NCBI GenBank assembly: GCA_963977525.1
Contig: CAXBPC010000008.1
Location: forward strand, 1 to 64,000
Direction of reading: 5' to 3'
Origin: Ancylomarina sp963977525
GTDB taxonomy: Bacteria; Bacteroidota; Bacteroidia; Bacteroidales; Marinifilaceae
Length of the DNA stretch: 64,000 nucleotides
A model generated the notes under the pieces. It was not told where the DNA came from and searched no databases. It saw only the letters and a list, made by a program, of their open reading frames with translations. Below, piece after piece: positions 53,158-62,512 of the stretch (position 1 is its first letter; each line of letters opens with the position of its first letter). The position numbers and the translations under genes were made by a program.

Positions 53158-54252
53158 ATGAACGATTTAAATAATTTAATGCCCATTAATGAGTGGTTTA
53201 AGAAATTAGACAGCCGCCCAATAATAATTAGTGGGCCTTCTAATGCTGAATCTGAAGAACAGGTCTTAAATACAGCTCGTCAATTAAAAGAGATTGAGCA
53301 GGTCAAGATTTTCCGATCTAGTATTTGGAAACCACGTTCCAATTCTAACAATTTTGATAGTCGTGGAGATAACGCTCTTCATTGGCTAAATCAAGTTAAG
53401 TTAGAAACCAACCTATTAACTATGGTTGAGGTTGCTTCTCCAAAACACGTAGAAATGTGTCTACGTCACAACGTTGACATTCTATGGATAGGAGCTGAAA
53501 CAACTTCGAACCCTTTTTCTATACAAGAACTTGCAAGTGCACTTCAAGGTATGAATGTGCCTGTAATGATAAAAAATCCTCTTAATCCAGATATCAATCT
53601 TTGGATTGGAGCTTTGGAACAAATTAACAAAGCTGGTATTTCTAAATTGGCTGCTATTCACTGTGGATTCTATCCTTTTGAACAAACTAGTTTACGAAAC
53701 ATACCTAAATGGGAAATTCCTATTGAATTAAAATCAAGGTTTCACAATCTACCTATGATTTGCGATCCAAGTCATATTGCGGGAGATAAAGAACACATTC
53801 AACAAATCTCTCAAAAAGCGTTAGACTTGAATATGGATGGCTTGATGATAGAAAGTCATTTCAATCCTGAAATAAACTTAAATCAAAAAGAGCAACAAGT
53901 TCTTCCTTCAGAATTAAACACCATATTAAATCGTTTAGTTTGCCGTCTAAGCATCAAAGACAGCGAAGACTATAATCCGCTTGGTCAATATAGAAATCAA
54001 ATTGACTCGATAGATGCGCAACTTATAGCGCTTATTGCACAACGAATGAATATTGTAAGTGAAATAGGCGATTATAAATCGGAACAAAACTTAAATATTC
54101 TTCAGCTTAAGCGATGGGAAAAAGTTAGAGAGCAAGGTACTGAGCTAGGAAAGTCATTAGGCTTATCTGAAAAATTCTTGACTCAGCTACTTAGAATGAT
54201 TCATAAAGAAGCTATCCTTATTCAGAATGACGTAATGAATAACAAAGAATAA
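53158..54252 (+). CDS. Bifunctional 3-deoxy-7-phosphoheptulonate synthase/chorismate mutase
   Basis: 364 residues. Residues 1-260 are a DAHP synthase of the KDSA-like type (GPSNAESEEQV, FRSSIWKPRSN, WIGAETTSNPF, CDPSHIAGDKEHI, MIESHFNPE). Residues about 275-364 are an AroQ chorismate mutase (YRNQIDSIDAQLIALIAQRM and the helical bundle after it). It would catalyse the first shikimate step and the branch to prephenate. In such fusions the mutase often gives feedback control. It is a single gene with its own promoter and terminator. Confidence 0.94.
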   Translation: MNDLNNLMPINEWFKKLDSRPIIISGPSNAESEEQVLNTARQLKEIEQVKIFRSSIWKPRSNSNNFDSRGDNALHWLNQVKLETNLLTMVEVASPKHVEMCLRHNVDILWIGAETTSNPFSIQELASALQGMNVPVMIKNPLNPDINLWIGALEQINKAGISKLAAIHCGFYPFEQTSLRNIPKWEIPIELKSRFHNLPMICDPSHIAGDKEHIQQISQKALDLNMDGLMIESHFNPEINLNQKEQQVLPSELNTILNRLVCRLSIKDSEDYNPLGQYRNQIDSIDAQLIALIAQRMNIVSEIGDYKSEQNLNILQLKRWEKVREQGTELGKSLGLSEKFLTQLLRMIHKEAILIQNDVMNNKE

Positions 54253-54273
54253 ATTCTCAAATAACGGGAATCA

Positions 54274-54307
54274 AAAAAGCCAGTAGATGAAAATCTACTG
54301 GCTTTTT
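54274..54307. terminator. Bidirectional terminator between the DAHP synthase and mltD-like genes
   Basis: A perfect 15-bp stem (54274-54288 with 54293-54307) with a GAAA loop, A run on the left and T run on the right. Confidence 0.93.
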
Positions 54308-54330
54308 CTTTACTAAATATCTTGTCGAGA

Positions 54331-56031
54331 CTAGCTCTTTTGCTTAATCTTCAATTTTTGTCCTACTCTTAAACTACGAGAGTTTTTTATATTATTAATT
54401 TTCATGATATCGTAATTCGAAACTCCAGGGTATTTCTTTGCAATTGTCCAGAAGTTATCATTCTTTCTAACCGTGTAATAAATGTAATTCCCACTACCCT
54501 TTGATGATGACTTTTTAACACTACTCGTTTTCTTCTTACTTGCAACATATGATTTACCAAGAGTAGCTTGTTTTTGCTTCTTAGACATGCCATTAAAAGA
54601 CTTATAATATGATGCCTTTGATTTTGGCACGTATATTGCCAATTTCTGTCCAACACGAATCATGTTTCTTCGAACATTATTCCAGTAGCGCAAATCCGAC
54701 GTTCTGACATGAAACCAAGACGCAATTAAACCAACCGCATCACCAGACTTTACTTTATAATAAACTTTAGATTTTCCTTTAGGAACAGCATGAGCAAACT
54801 TCTGATATCTATCTCGAGGATTAGCAAGCTTATCCTTCAAGTTGAAATAATACTCCTTTTTATATGATGAAATAGAATCCTGATTATCAATAAAATTTAA
54901 AGCTGACTCAAAAGGGAGTTTCAACGAATATGGCTTACTAAAAGCTGGAATTATATCAGCACGATACTGAGGATTCAGTTCACGTAGTTTTGCTTTAGAA
55001 ACATTGGTAAATTTCGCAATCTGATCAAAGTGTAATTGCTCCTTAATCATTATCGTATCACAAACCTCTGGAAATTTATTTGGGCGAGGATACAAACCAT
55101 GTTCTTCATGGAAATTAAATGAATATAGTGCAGCAATAAAGGCTGGCACATAACCTCTAGTTTCCTTTGGTAATCGATAATAAATATCCCAATAGTTTTT
55201 CTTTCCTCCGCTTCGGCGAATAGCCTTATTTACATTTCCAGGGCCACAGTTGTATGCAGCAATAACCAATGGCCAATTGCCATACATCTTATATAAGTCT
55301 TTGAGGAATTTAGCTGCAGCATAACTAGCTTTTATTGGATCACGACGATCATCTACAAAAGAATTCACTTCCAACTTATACTGCTTACCTGTTGCATACA
55401 TAAACTGCCACAAACCGGAAGCACCAGCTCTAGATAATGCCTTAGGATTAAGTGCAGATTCAATAATTGGAAGGTATTTTAGCTCTTGAGGTAAACCTTC
55501 TCTATCGAGGATTTCTTCAAATATTGGAAAATAATATTCCGACATTCCCATCATCAACTCTACTTGATTTCTTCTTCGCTGCGTATAAAGCTCGATATAA
55601 TTTCGTACAATTTTATTATACGATAAATCGAACATAGATGGTATCGATTGTAAACGTTTGATGTAAACTGAATCAGCTAATTTCTCCTTAACATACTTGG
55701 GCTTTGGTCCATTATATGCTGTTGTTTTAATTGAATTTTCAGCATACCAAGCATTAACCAATTTATCCAAATTACTTTTGAATTCTGGCTGAATACTATC
55801 ATTCAAGTCCCAACGTACATCAACAGGATTGACCTTAAGAAAAGCTAAGGAATCTTTCTCCACTGCAGGAGCCATTTCCTCTTCCTCGCTAGGATTTTCA
55901 ACTTCTCTTTCCTGAGCAAATGCCTCAGGCGTCTCAATTGCCACATTAGAAATTTCTGTAGCATTTTTACTCGTAGAACAAGCCATACTTGCAATAAGAG
56001 CTAAGGAATAAAGGGAATATTTAAATTTCAT
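54331..56031 (-). CDS. MltD-like membrane-bound lytic transglycosylase with two LysM domains
   Basis: 566 residues, a lipoprotein (lipobox SMAC, C18). An acidic linker (about 40-60) leads to a family 1 lytic transglycosylase domain with the catalytic glutamate E191 in ESALNPKALSRAGASGLWQF and the AAYNCGPGNVNKA motif. Two LysM domains follow (about 428-472 and 518-563), separated by a lysine/serine-rich linker, and would bind peptidoglycan. It cleaves glycan strands with formation of anhydro-muramic ends. It ends the minus-strand run below parA-parB and the DUF5683 gene. Confidence 0.93.
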   Translation of the reverse strand: MKFKYSLYSLALIASMACSTSKNATEISNVAIETPEAFAQEREVENPSEEEEMAPAVEKDSLAFLKVNPVDVRWDLNDSIQPEFKSNLDKLVNAWYAENSIKTTAYNGPKPKYVKEKLADSVYIKRLQSIPSMFDLSYNKIVRNYIELYTQRRRNQVELMMGMSEYYFPIFEEILDREGLPQELKYLPIIESALNPKALSRAGASGLWQFMYATGKQYKLEVNSFVDDRRDPIKASYAAAKFLKDLYKMYGNWPLVIAAYNCGPGNVNKAIRRSGGKKNYWDIYYRLPKETRGYVPAFIAALYSFNFHEEHGLYPRPNKFPEVCDTIMIKEQLHFDQIAKFTNVSKAKLRELNPQYRADIIPAFSKPYSLKLPFESALNFIDNQDSISSYKKEYYFNLKDKLANPRDRYQKFAHAVPKGKSKVYYKVKSGDAVGLIASWFHVRTSDLRYWNNVRRNMIRVGQKLAIYVPKSKASYYKSFNGMSKKQKQATLGKSYVASKKKTSSVKKSSSKGSGNYIYYTVRKNDNFWTIAKKYPGVSNYDIMKINNIKNSRSLRVGQKLKIKQKS

Positions 56032-56202
56032 ACTTGTTTCTTTTCTTCATTTCTATCTCTCCAAGAAATAGAATTCAAATTAAAAATAGTGTTATAACAC
56101 TTACCATTGTTGCTTATACGCAACACGCCACATTTTATTGCTTACTCAGACTTAAAATATCTTAAGACTCAATAAAAATCTGAAACAATAAACTCCTTCT
56201 AT

Positions 56203-56856
56203 CTAAAAATTAATTCGACAAGAAAGTCCAAGCGTACTACCCGATACAGGATTATAATTCATCTTTGGATGAACAGTCATACTTAAATCATCATTGATAT
56301 TGAAATTAGTAAAATGTGCATCAACCGTTGCGTCAATAATATTAAGGACATAAACTCCGAATAGAATGATATAACTTAAATCTCTATCACGCTTAAAAGA
56401 ATCTTTCTTATTTTGAAACGTTGTCTTAAACCAATTATCAACATCAGCAGTAGTCGTTGAGAAATCAGTATCTGGAACAAGTTTTTGGTATCGTTTAGAT
56501 GTCGGCTCAGGTATACCAGCATCTTCAGCTTGATTTTTAAATTCTAAATACTTCGTTAAATCGATATAGCCATCCTTGTAATCATTATATTGACCTGTAT
56601 TCCATCCAATAGCATATAGAGTTGCCCCAATACCTGCATACAGAATAGGTAGCTTCCAATATTTCTTATTATAAATCTGTCCCAAACCTGGCAACAAAGC
56701 AGAATAAAGAGTAGCCTTATGTGGCGAGTGCTCCTTTACTACTATAGGTTTATATACAGTATCGGGTTCAACTTTCTGTGCATGTACATTTTGTCCAGAA
56801 ATTAGCACAACAAAGCACACTACCACAAGAAAAAGAAGTGTTTTCAACTTATTCAA
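56203..56856 (-). CDS. DUF5683 membrane-associated protein
   Basis: 217 residues with a signal peptide (cleavage near NVHA). The segment HSPHKATLYSALLPGLGQIYNKKYWKLPILYAG is the DUF5683 hallmark, with two short hydrophobic helices (about 70-85 and 165-182). The function of the family is unknown; in Bacteroidota it commonly follows parB, as here (20 bases). A role in cell-envelope biology is only inferred. Confidence 0.85.
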   Translation of the reverse strand: MNKLKTLLFLVVVCFVVLISGQNVHAQKVEPDTVYKPIVVKEHSPHKATLYSALLPGLGQIYNKKYWKLPILYAGIGATLYAIGWNTGQYNDYKDGYIDLTKYLEFKNQAEDAGIPEPTSKRYQKLVPDTDFSTTTADVDNWFKTTFQNKKDSFKRDRDLSYIILFGVYVLNIIDATVDAHFTNFNINDDLSMTVHPKMNYNPVSGSTLGLSCRINF

Positions 56857-56876
56857 AACGTTTTTTTTTGAGTTTT

Positions 56877-57761
56877 TTATGATTTCATCTGATCAAGAAC
56901 ACCTAAAATACGTTCTAAATCATCATCAGATTTAAAAGGAATAATAATCGTTCCTTTTCCTTTATCGTTACGCTTCAAATCAATTTTAGAGTCAAAATGC
57001 TTAGATAAATGTTTCTTAAGACTTTCATATTCTTCAGCCAAACGAGCCGGACTAGCCTTTTCTTTAACTGGCGATCCATTATTAGCTTCACGAGCTAATT
57101 CTTCAATCTTCCTTACTGAAAGCTCTTGCGAAACAGCCATTTTGAAGATAGACAATTGATATTCTCTATTATCAACATTTACAAGCGCACGAGCATGTCC
57201 CATAAGGATTTGCTTTTCGCGAATTCCTTTCTGAATTTCAGCAGGAAGCTTAAGTAAACGCAAGTAGTTTGAAATAGTTGAACGCTTTTTTCCAACACGA
57301 TCACTCAAAGTTTCCTGAGTTAAATCGCATTCGTCGATTAATCGTTGATATGAGATAGCTACCTCAATTGAGTCAAGATCTTCGCGCTGAATATTTTCAA
57401 CCAATGCCATCTCAAGCATTTTGTCGTCTTCAGCAAGACGTACATAAGCTGGAATCTTTGCTAGGCCAGCAATTTTAGATGCTCTAAGACGACGCTCTCC
57501 TGCAATAAGTTGGTATGAATTGTTATTAAGTTTGCGAACAGTGATAGGCTGAACGATACCAATTTCTTTGATCGATTTGGCTAATTCATTTAAAGCCTCT
57601 TCGTCAAATTTTATTCGAGGCTGAAAAGGGTTTACCTCAATCTTCGATAGTTCAATTTCGTTACTTAGTTCATTCTCCTGACGAGATGGACGAGCTTGAA
57701 AATCATCTCTATCATCAATCAATGCACCTAAACCTCTACCTAATGCACTCTTTTTTGCCAT
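56877..57761 (-). CDS. parB: Chromosome-partitioning protein ParB
   Basis: 294 residues. Conserved ParB boxes are visible: VNPFQPR with FDEEALNELAKSIKEIG (about 43-70), the CTP-binding LIAGERRLRASKIAG (about 90-104), LVENIQREDLDSIE and a helix-turn-helix region ending LSDRVGKKRSTISNYLRLL. It loads at parS sites and spreads as a CTP clamp. No TGTTTCACGTGAAACA-like parS was found in the window. It follows parA by 60 bases. Confidence 0.95.
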   Translation of the reverse strand: MAKKSALGRGLGALIDDRDDFQARPSRQENELSNEIELSKIEVNPFQPRIKFDEEALNELAKSIKEIGIVQPITVRKLNNNSYQLIAGERRLRASKIAGLAKIPAYVRLAEDDKMLEMALVENIQREDLDSIEVAISYQRLIDECDLTQETLSDRVGKKRSTISNYLRLLKLPAEIQKGIREKQILMGHARALVNVDNREYQLSIFKMAVSQELSVRKIEELAREANNGSPVKEKASPARLAEEYESLKKHLSKHFDSKIDLKRNDKGKGTIIIPFKSDDDLERILGVLDQMKS

Positions 57762-57821
57762 AACATATCATTATAAAATATGAATTCGACTAGCTTATTA
57801 CACTAATCGAATTGCATTTTC

Positions 57822-58625
57822 TTATTTCTCAATTTCATTTTCTTGATGCTCTTCTTCCGCTTGTGTATTATTTACAACTAGCTCTCTTGCTAAGTTTAAA
57901 TAATTGACGGCTCCATTTGATTCTGCATCATATAAAATAGCAGGCTTTCCGAAACTTGGTGCCTCTCCTAGTTTAGTATTTCTTTGGATAATCGTTTCGA
58001 AAACCATATCCTGAAAATGTTTCTTTACTTCGCTAACAACCTGATTTGATAATCGTAAACGACTATCATACATGGTCAATAAGAAACCTTCAATTTCCAA
58101 ATCAGGATTTAATCTGCTTTGAATAATCTTAATGGTATTTAAAAGTTTCCCTAAACCCTCTAGAGCAAAATATTCGCACTGCACAGGAATTAAGATTGAA
58201 TCTGCTGCAGTTAGAGCATTAACAGTAATCAACCCTAAGGAAGGCGAACAATCAATCAGAATATAATCGTAGTTATCGCGAACAGCATTCAAAACATTCA
58301 GAAGAATCTTTTCACGATTAGCTAAGTTTAGCATTTCAATCTCTGCACCTACTAAATCAATATGTGAAGGAAGTAGATCTAGGCCTTCCATTTCAGTTTT
58401 AAGAATTGCATCTTTAGGATCAGTGCCATCAACGATACATTCATATAGGCTGCTTTCAATTGTACGAACATCAAAACCATAACCCGATGTTGCATTAGCT
58501 TGAGGATCGGCATCGACTATAAGAACGCGATGTTCCAATACAGCAAGGCTAGAAGCTAGATTGATAGCTGTTGTTGTTTTACCAACACCACCTTTTTGAT
58601 TTGCAAGAGCGATTATTTTAGCCAT
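57822..58625 (-). CDS. parA: Chromosome-partitioning ATPase ParA
   Basis: 267 residues from the ATG at 58623-58625 (MAKIIALANQKGG); a TTG two codons upstream is less likely. The deviant Walker A KGGVGKTT (about 11-18), the VDADPQANAT segment and DCSPSLG match the Soj/ParA family. It forms ATP-dependent dimers on DNA and moves ParB-parS complexes. The acidic tail (EEEHQENEIEK) is unusual in composition but short. Confidence 0.95.
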   Translation of the reverse strand: MAKIIALANQKGGVGKTTTAINLASSLAVLEHRVLIVDADPQANATSGYGFDVRTIESSLYECIVDGTDPKDAILKTEMEGLDLLPSHIDLVGAEIEMLNLANREKILLNVLNAVRDNYDYILIDCSPSLGLITVNALTAADSILIPVQCEYFALEGLGKLLNTIKIIQSRLNPDLEIEGFLLTMYDSRLRLSNQVVSEVKKHFQDMVFETIIQRNTKLGEAPSFGKPAILYDAESNGAVNYLNLARELVVNNTQAEEEHQENEIEK

Positions 58626-58774
58626 AAACAATTCTTATTTTAATCAGAGAAAACGAACAAAATTCATTCCTCTTTCGTAGATATAACACTTACCTTAAGT
58701 ATACGAATAACACTAATTTGACCAATCATAATCTCTTATACCCTAGACTTATTAGTTCATGCTTTCGTTAGTTT

Positions 58775-58782
58775 CAAAGATA
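58775..58782 (-). promoter_or_regulatory. Possible -7 element of parA-parB
   Basis: CAAAGATA on the plus strand gives TATCTTTG on the minus strand, an exact TAnnTTTG match, about 150 bases before the parA ATG. Confidence 0.45.
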
Positions 58783-58864
58783 GTATTTTAAAAGACATTT
58801 AAAATTCAGATAGCCTCAGACTTATTAAAAATAAGCTCAAAGTTATAAACAATTTGAAATAGAC

Positions 58865-59866
58865 TTAAGCTTCTGCATAGAGCTTCAAACTCTCAATTAA
58901 TAGCTGTTCCTTATCAATTGGAACTACCACTGGAATTTCACAAACAATACCACCTGCAAGGTTAGATATTGCAGCAATCTCAGCTGCATTCATTCCTGCT
59001 GCCAAACAAAGTGTTGCTACTGAGATAACAGTATCTCCAGCTCCTGACACATCGGCAATTTTTCTCACTACTGCTGGAATATGCTCGTAAGTATTCTCAT
59101 TACTGATAAATACGCCTAACTCCGAAAGGGTAATCAATAACTTATCAACGCCCATTTCTCGCTGAAATTGCTTCGCAGCTCGAAATAAACCATCAATATC
59201 ACCTTTTTCTAGGCTCAGATTAGAACCTTCAAGAAATTCCTTAAAGTTTGGTTTAAATAAAGTCACATTTTTATAGTCCAAATAATGACGCTTTTTTGGA
59301 TCAACCGAAACAGGAATATCCAATTGTTTCGCTTTATCAGTAATGGTTTCAATCAATTTCTTTGTAATCAGACCCTTATCATAGTCTTCAAATACAATAG
59401 CATGTATATCTTGATTATCCAATATGTTTAGAACATGCGCGATAAATGACAGCTCAGTATCATCAGCCAATTCATGCGTATCTTCTTCATCAATACGAAT
59501 CACATGCTGATTGTTGCTAATAAATCTGGTTTTAACTGTTGTTCTACGATGAGAACTCACTACAATACCAGACTGTTCATGCTGAATTTCAGATAGAAGG
59601 TTGACAAAATCTTTACCTCTATCGTCGTCACCAATAACAGAACACAATATTGGGTTTGCTCCTAGCGATTTAATATTCAAAGCTACATTGGCAGCACCAC
59701 CCAATCTGTTTTCACGACTTGAGCATGAAAAAATGGGCACAGGTGCTTCCGGAGAAATACGATCGACCTCGCCCCATGCGTAGGCGTCAACCATAACGTC
59801 ACCTATAATAAGAATATTGTAATCGGAGAAGGATTCGAAAATACGATTCAATTCAGATTTGTTCAC
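58865..59866 (-). CDS. PfkB-family heptose-7-phosphate kinase (RfaE/HldE kinase domain)
   Basis: 333 residues. The PfkB sugar-kinase fold is shown by GDVMVDAYAWG and RLGGAANVALNI near the start and DVSGAGDTVISV near 275 (anion hole and catalytic Asp). VDPKKRHYLDYKNVTLFKPN matches the RfaE kinase domain, which phosphorylates heptose-7-phosphate in ADP-heptose synthesis for lipopolysaccharide. The nucleotidyltransferase domain of bifunctional HldE is absent, so it would be encoded elsewhere. A TATCTTTG motif lies 29 bases upstream. Confidence 0.87.
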   Translation of the reverse strand: MNKSELNRIFESFSDYNILIIGDVMVDAYAWGEVDRISPEAPVPIFSCSSRENRLGGAANVALNIKSLGANPILCSVIGDDDRGKDFVNLLSEIQHEQSGIVVSSHRRTTVKTRFISNNQHVIRIDEEDTHELADDTELSFIAHVLNILDNQDIHAIVFEDYDKGLITKKLIETITDKAKQLDIPVSVDPKKRHYLDYKNVTLFKPNFKEFLEGSNLSLEKGDIDGLFRAAKQFQREMGVDKLLITLSELGVFISNENTYEHIPAVVRKIADVSGAGDTVISVATLCLAAGMNAAEIAAISNLAGGIVCEIPVVVPIDKEQLLIESLKLYAEA

Positions 59867-59894
59867 AAGCGGTATTTTTTTTTAGTTTTCCCAA

Positions 59895-59902
59895 CAAAGA
59901 TA
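59895..59902 (-). promoter_or_regulatory. Predicted -7 element of the heptose-kinase-like gene
   Basis: CAAAGATA on the plus strand reads TATCTTTG on the minus strand, a perfect TAnnTTTG 29 bases before the start codon. It lies in the 121-bp gap after the SLC12-like copy 2. Confidence 0.6.
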
Positions 59903-59987
59903 AACAAATTCAAATCTTTAAAAATAGATGAGCGAAGCTTTAGATTTTTTTAATAGATATGTCAATTTATATGCATAAAATTAACAA

Positions 59988-62210
59988 CTACTCAATTTCT
60001 TTCTTCGTATTAGCATTCACAAAAAGAATGTGACCAAGATTCTCATACCCCTCAAACATTTCAGCTCCTTCGTGCTTGAGGATATCACCTCTAAAACCTA
60101 TCAAGGTTAAACCTGCATGTTCAGAACGTTCATTAATTAGATCCTTAGGGGAAACATCATCTTGCGCTATTAACACTTCAACATTTGTACTTATAATTGG
60201 TAGTCGACCCGAAGCAATCATTTCATCAAGACTCGCTCTAACCTCCAGAACTTGTTCTGCCTTACAAATATTAAAAATCTTAATATCGGCTTTTTTCCAA
60301 TCAGGATGCCCTGCAATAATAAAGCTCAATAAAATCATCAAATTTGCATTATCAGCATCACTTGGTTTAATCCAAATATGGATATCCGACTTCAGTTTAA
60401 AACGACGATTCGAAGAAGCCAAGACACAAAAATCAAAATTACCTGCATTGGCTAAAGCATAGTTTTCTATAATTTCACTTAAATTCTCAGGATTCTCTTT
60501 GTCGTATTCAAAAATCACCATATTATTTTCCATACCTGCAACGCCAGGTAACTGTATAGCTTGAGCAATAGCTGAAGTATATGAAGGTGAAATAATAGTA
60601 TCCACAAAAACATGATTGCCGACATTTTCAGAACGACTCACCAACAGATCAAGCTCTTGCATGGCTTGCTCATGTGTAGACTTAGAATAATACCCTTCTA
60701 TTCGATGCAGATAGGTTCCAAAACCATATTTGTAGGCAATCCAGTTTAATAATTTGAAAGCCGTATCTCGTTCAAAAGAATCCTTTGATATACAAATAGC
60801 GCTTGGTCGCCACTCTTGCACACGTTTTTCCCCTGCTTTTTGCAGAAACACTTGAACATTCCTATGCAACTGATATAATGAATTCAAAAAGATTGAAGCT
60901 AATCCATGTCTATCCTTATGATAATAATTCATATACAAATAGGTCAAAACCATCATTATAATTGCCAATAAAGCATATATCGTATTAATCTTGAACATGA
61001 TCAAAACAGATACGATAAAACCTAGCAATGACAAATACCATTTCGACTTAAAAGAAGGTCTATAACTAGGCGATGAACCAAAATGATTAAGAAAAGAGAT
61101 CAAACAAAGCGCACCATAGGTTACCATGAAAAACATAGATATAACCTCTGCAACAGCATTGATATCACCCAGGAATACAAAAAATAGAGCAATCAAGCAC
61201 GTCACTATTGAAGCATTTATAGGTTCTCCATCTTTTTGACGCCCTTTTGCTAACCATCTATTCAGTCCTTTTGATGGGAGAGATCTATCAACCGAAAGAG
61301 CTTGCAAAGTTCTTGGTGCCACCATTACCGAACCTAAAGCCGACGAAATGGTTGATGCGGCCAAACCCAAAGGGATTGCAATAGCACCTCCCAGAGCAAT
61401 TTTACCCATAACCAGTTGATGATCTAACAAGTCTTGAACACTGGCATATTGAGCTAATTTATACACAACAAAAACATAAATAATCATACCAATAAAAGTA
61501 GCCGCAGTAGTTCCCCAAGGAATTGATTTTGCAGGATTTTTAAGATCACCTGATAAACCAACACCCGCCGTCATTCCAGTAAACGCAGGGAAAATAATAG
61601 CGAAAATCACAAAGAATTGATCTGAATTTCGAAACTCAGCCTTAAACAAGGAAAAATCTGAAACCGATGCATGTGCCGTATCTCCAAGAAAAAATAAAAT
61701 AAGAGATGCAAAAAGAATGGCAGCAACAAAATAAAGAGCTTTCACCCCCAGATTAGCTCCTTTTTTTAAAATCAAAACGGATAAAAGCAACATGGCTGGA
61801 ACAGAAATAGCCTGCCTAGGCAAAGTGAAATCGTAAGTTGACAAAAACCAATTAAAAACGGGCTCAAAAGCTTCGGTAAAAGCAATAATATAAAAGGCAA
61901 CAGAAATGGCCTGTGAAAAGAATAGAGCCAAGCCAATTGTGGCTCCAATATTTAAACCGAAAGAACGTGAGATAATAAAATATTCACCCCCGCCTTCAAC
62001 TCGCTTATTTGTTGCAAGCTCAGAAATAGCAAAAGCTGTTGGTATGGTTACCAAATGCCCCAGTAGAATAATTAAAATCACACCCCAGAAACCAAGGTTC
62101 CCAACGGCATAACCAAACCTTAAGAACAAAACAGCTCCTAAAATGGTCGATATCGCTGTAAAGAAAACAGGTGCCGTTCCAAATTTCCGTTTTTCTACTC
62201 CCTCTTTCAT
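59988..62210 (-). CDS. SLC12/APC-family cation-chloride cotransporter-like permease (copy 2)
   Basis: 740 residues, the same length and domain layout as the copy at 10100-12322. About twelve membrane helices (roughly 12-450) include STILGAVLFLRFGYAVG and GGGEYFIISRSFGLNIG, followed by a soluble C-terminal domain of about 290 residues. The two copies are clearly homologous along their whole length, yet differ at many positions, so the duplication is old or one copy was acquired. The transported solute is not known. Confidence 0.85.
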   Translation of the reverse strand: MKEGVEKRKFGTAPVFFTAISTILGAVLFLRFGYAVGNLGFWGVILIILLGHLVTIPTAFAISELATNKRVEGGGEYFIISRSFGLNIGATIGLALFFSQAISVAFYIIAFTEAFEPVFNWFLSTYDFTLPRQAISVPAMLLLSVLILKKGANLGVKALYFVAAILFASLILFFLGDTAHASVSDFSLFKAEFRNSDQFFVIFAIIFPAFTGMTAGVGLSGDLKNPAKSIPWGTTAATFIGMIIYVFVVYKLAQYASVQDLLDHQLVMGKIALGGAIAIPLGLAASTISSALGSVMVAPRTLQALSVDRSLPSKGLNRWLAKGRQKDGEPINASIVTCLIALFFVFLGDINAVAEVISMFFMVTYGALCLISFLNHFGSSPSYRPSFKSKWYLSLLGFIVSVLIMFKINTIYALLAIIMMVLTYLYMNYYHKDRHGLASIFLNSLYQLHRNVQVFLQKAGEKRVQEWRPSAICISKDSFERDTAFKLLNWIAYKYGFGTYLHRIEGYYSKSTHEQAMQELDLLVSRSENVGNHVFVDTIISPSYTSAIAQAIQLPGVAGMENNMVIFEYDKENPENLSEIIENYALANAGNFDFCVLASSNRRFKLKSDIHIWIKPSDADNANLMILLSFIIAGHPDWKKADIKIFNICKAEQVLEVRASLDEMIASGRLPIISTNVEVLIAQDDVSPKDLINERSEHAGLTLIGFRGDILKHEGAEMFEGYENLGHILFVNANTKKEIE

Positions 62211-62512
62211 AGGATATTAGTATTAATTTAAGCTTCGTTTTCAATAAATTTAAACTTAATTATTTAGTCATACGAATCTTTCAAGACAAAATTTCTAAAT
62301 GAATACTCGAATTATAAATACTTATAGACTTAATCTGTTCAACATTTTTAAGTGCTAATACAGGAAATTATTACTATTTTCGGCTTTAATTATTACACCA
62401 AGATTTTTAACAATATAGCTTTATTAAATATTAATAGCAGGCATAGACTAACCTATATTAACCTGTTAACTAACAAATAAGCTATATTTAAAAGACATAA
62501 AAACGAAAAACA
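62211..62512. other. Intergenic region between divergent genes, nothing recognised
   Basis: 302 bases. It should hold promoters for both the SLC12-like copy 2 and the TlpA-like gene, but no exact TAnnTTTG was found on either strand and no notable repeat is present. Confidence 0.5.

Noticed and set aside
56877..58625. parS sites near parA-parB
   Set aside because: No TGTTTCACGTGAAACA-like palindrome was found by eye in the window.
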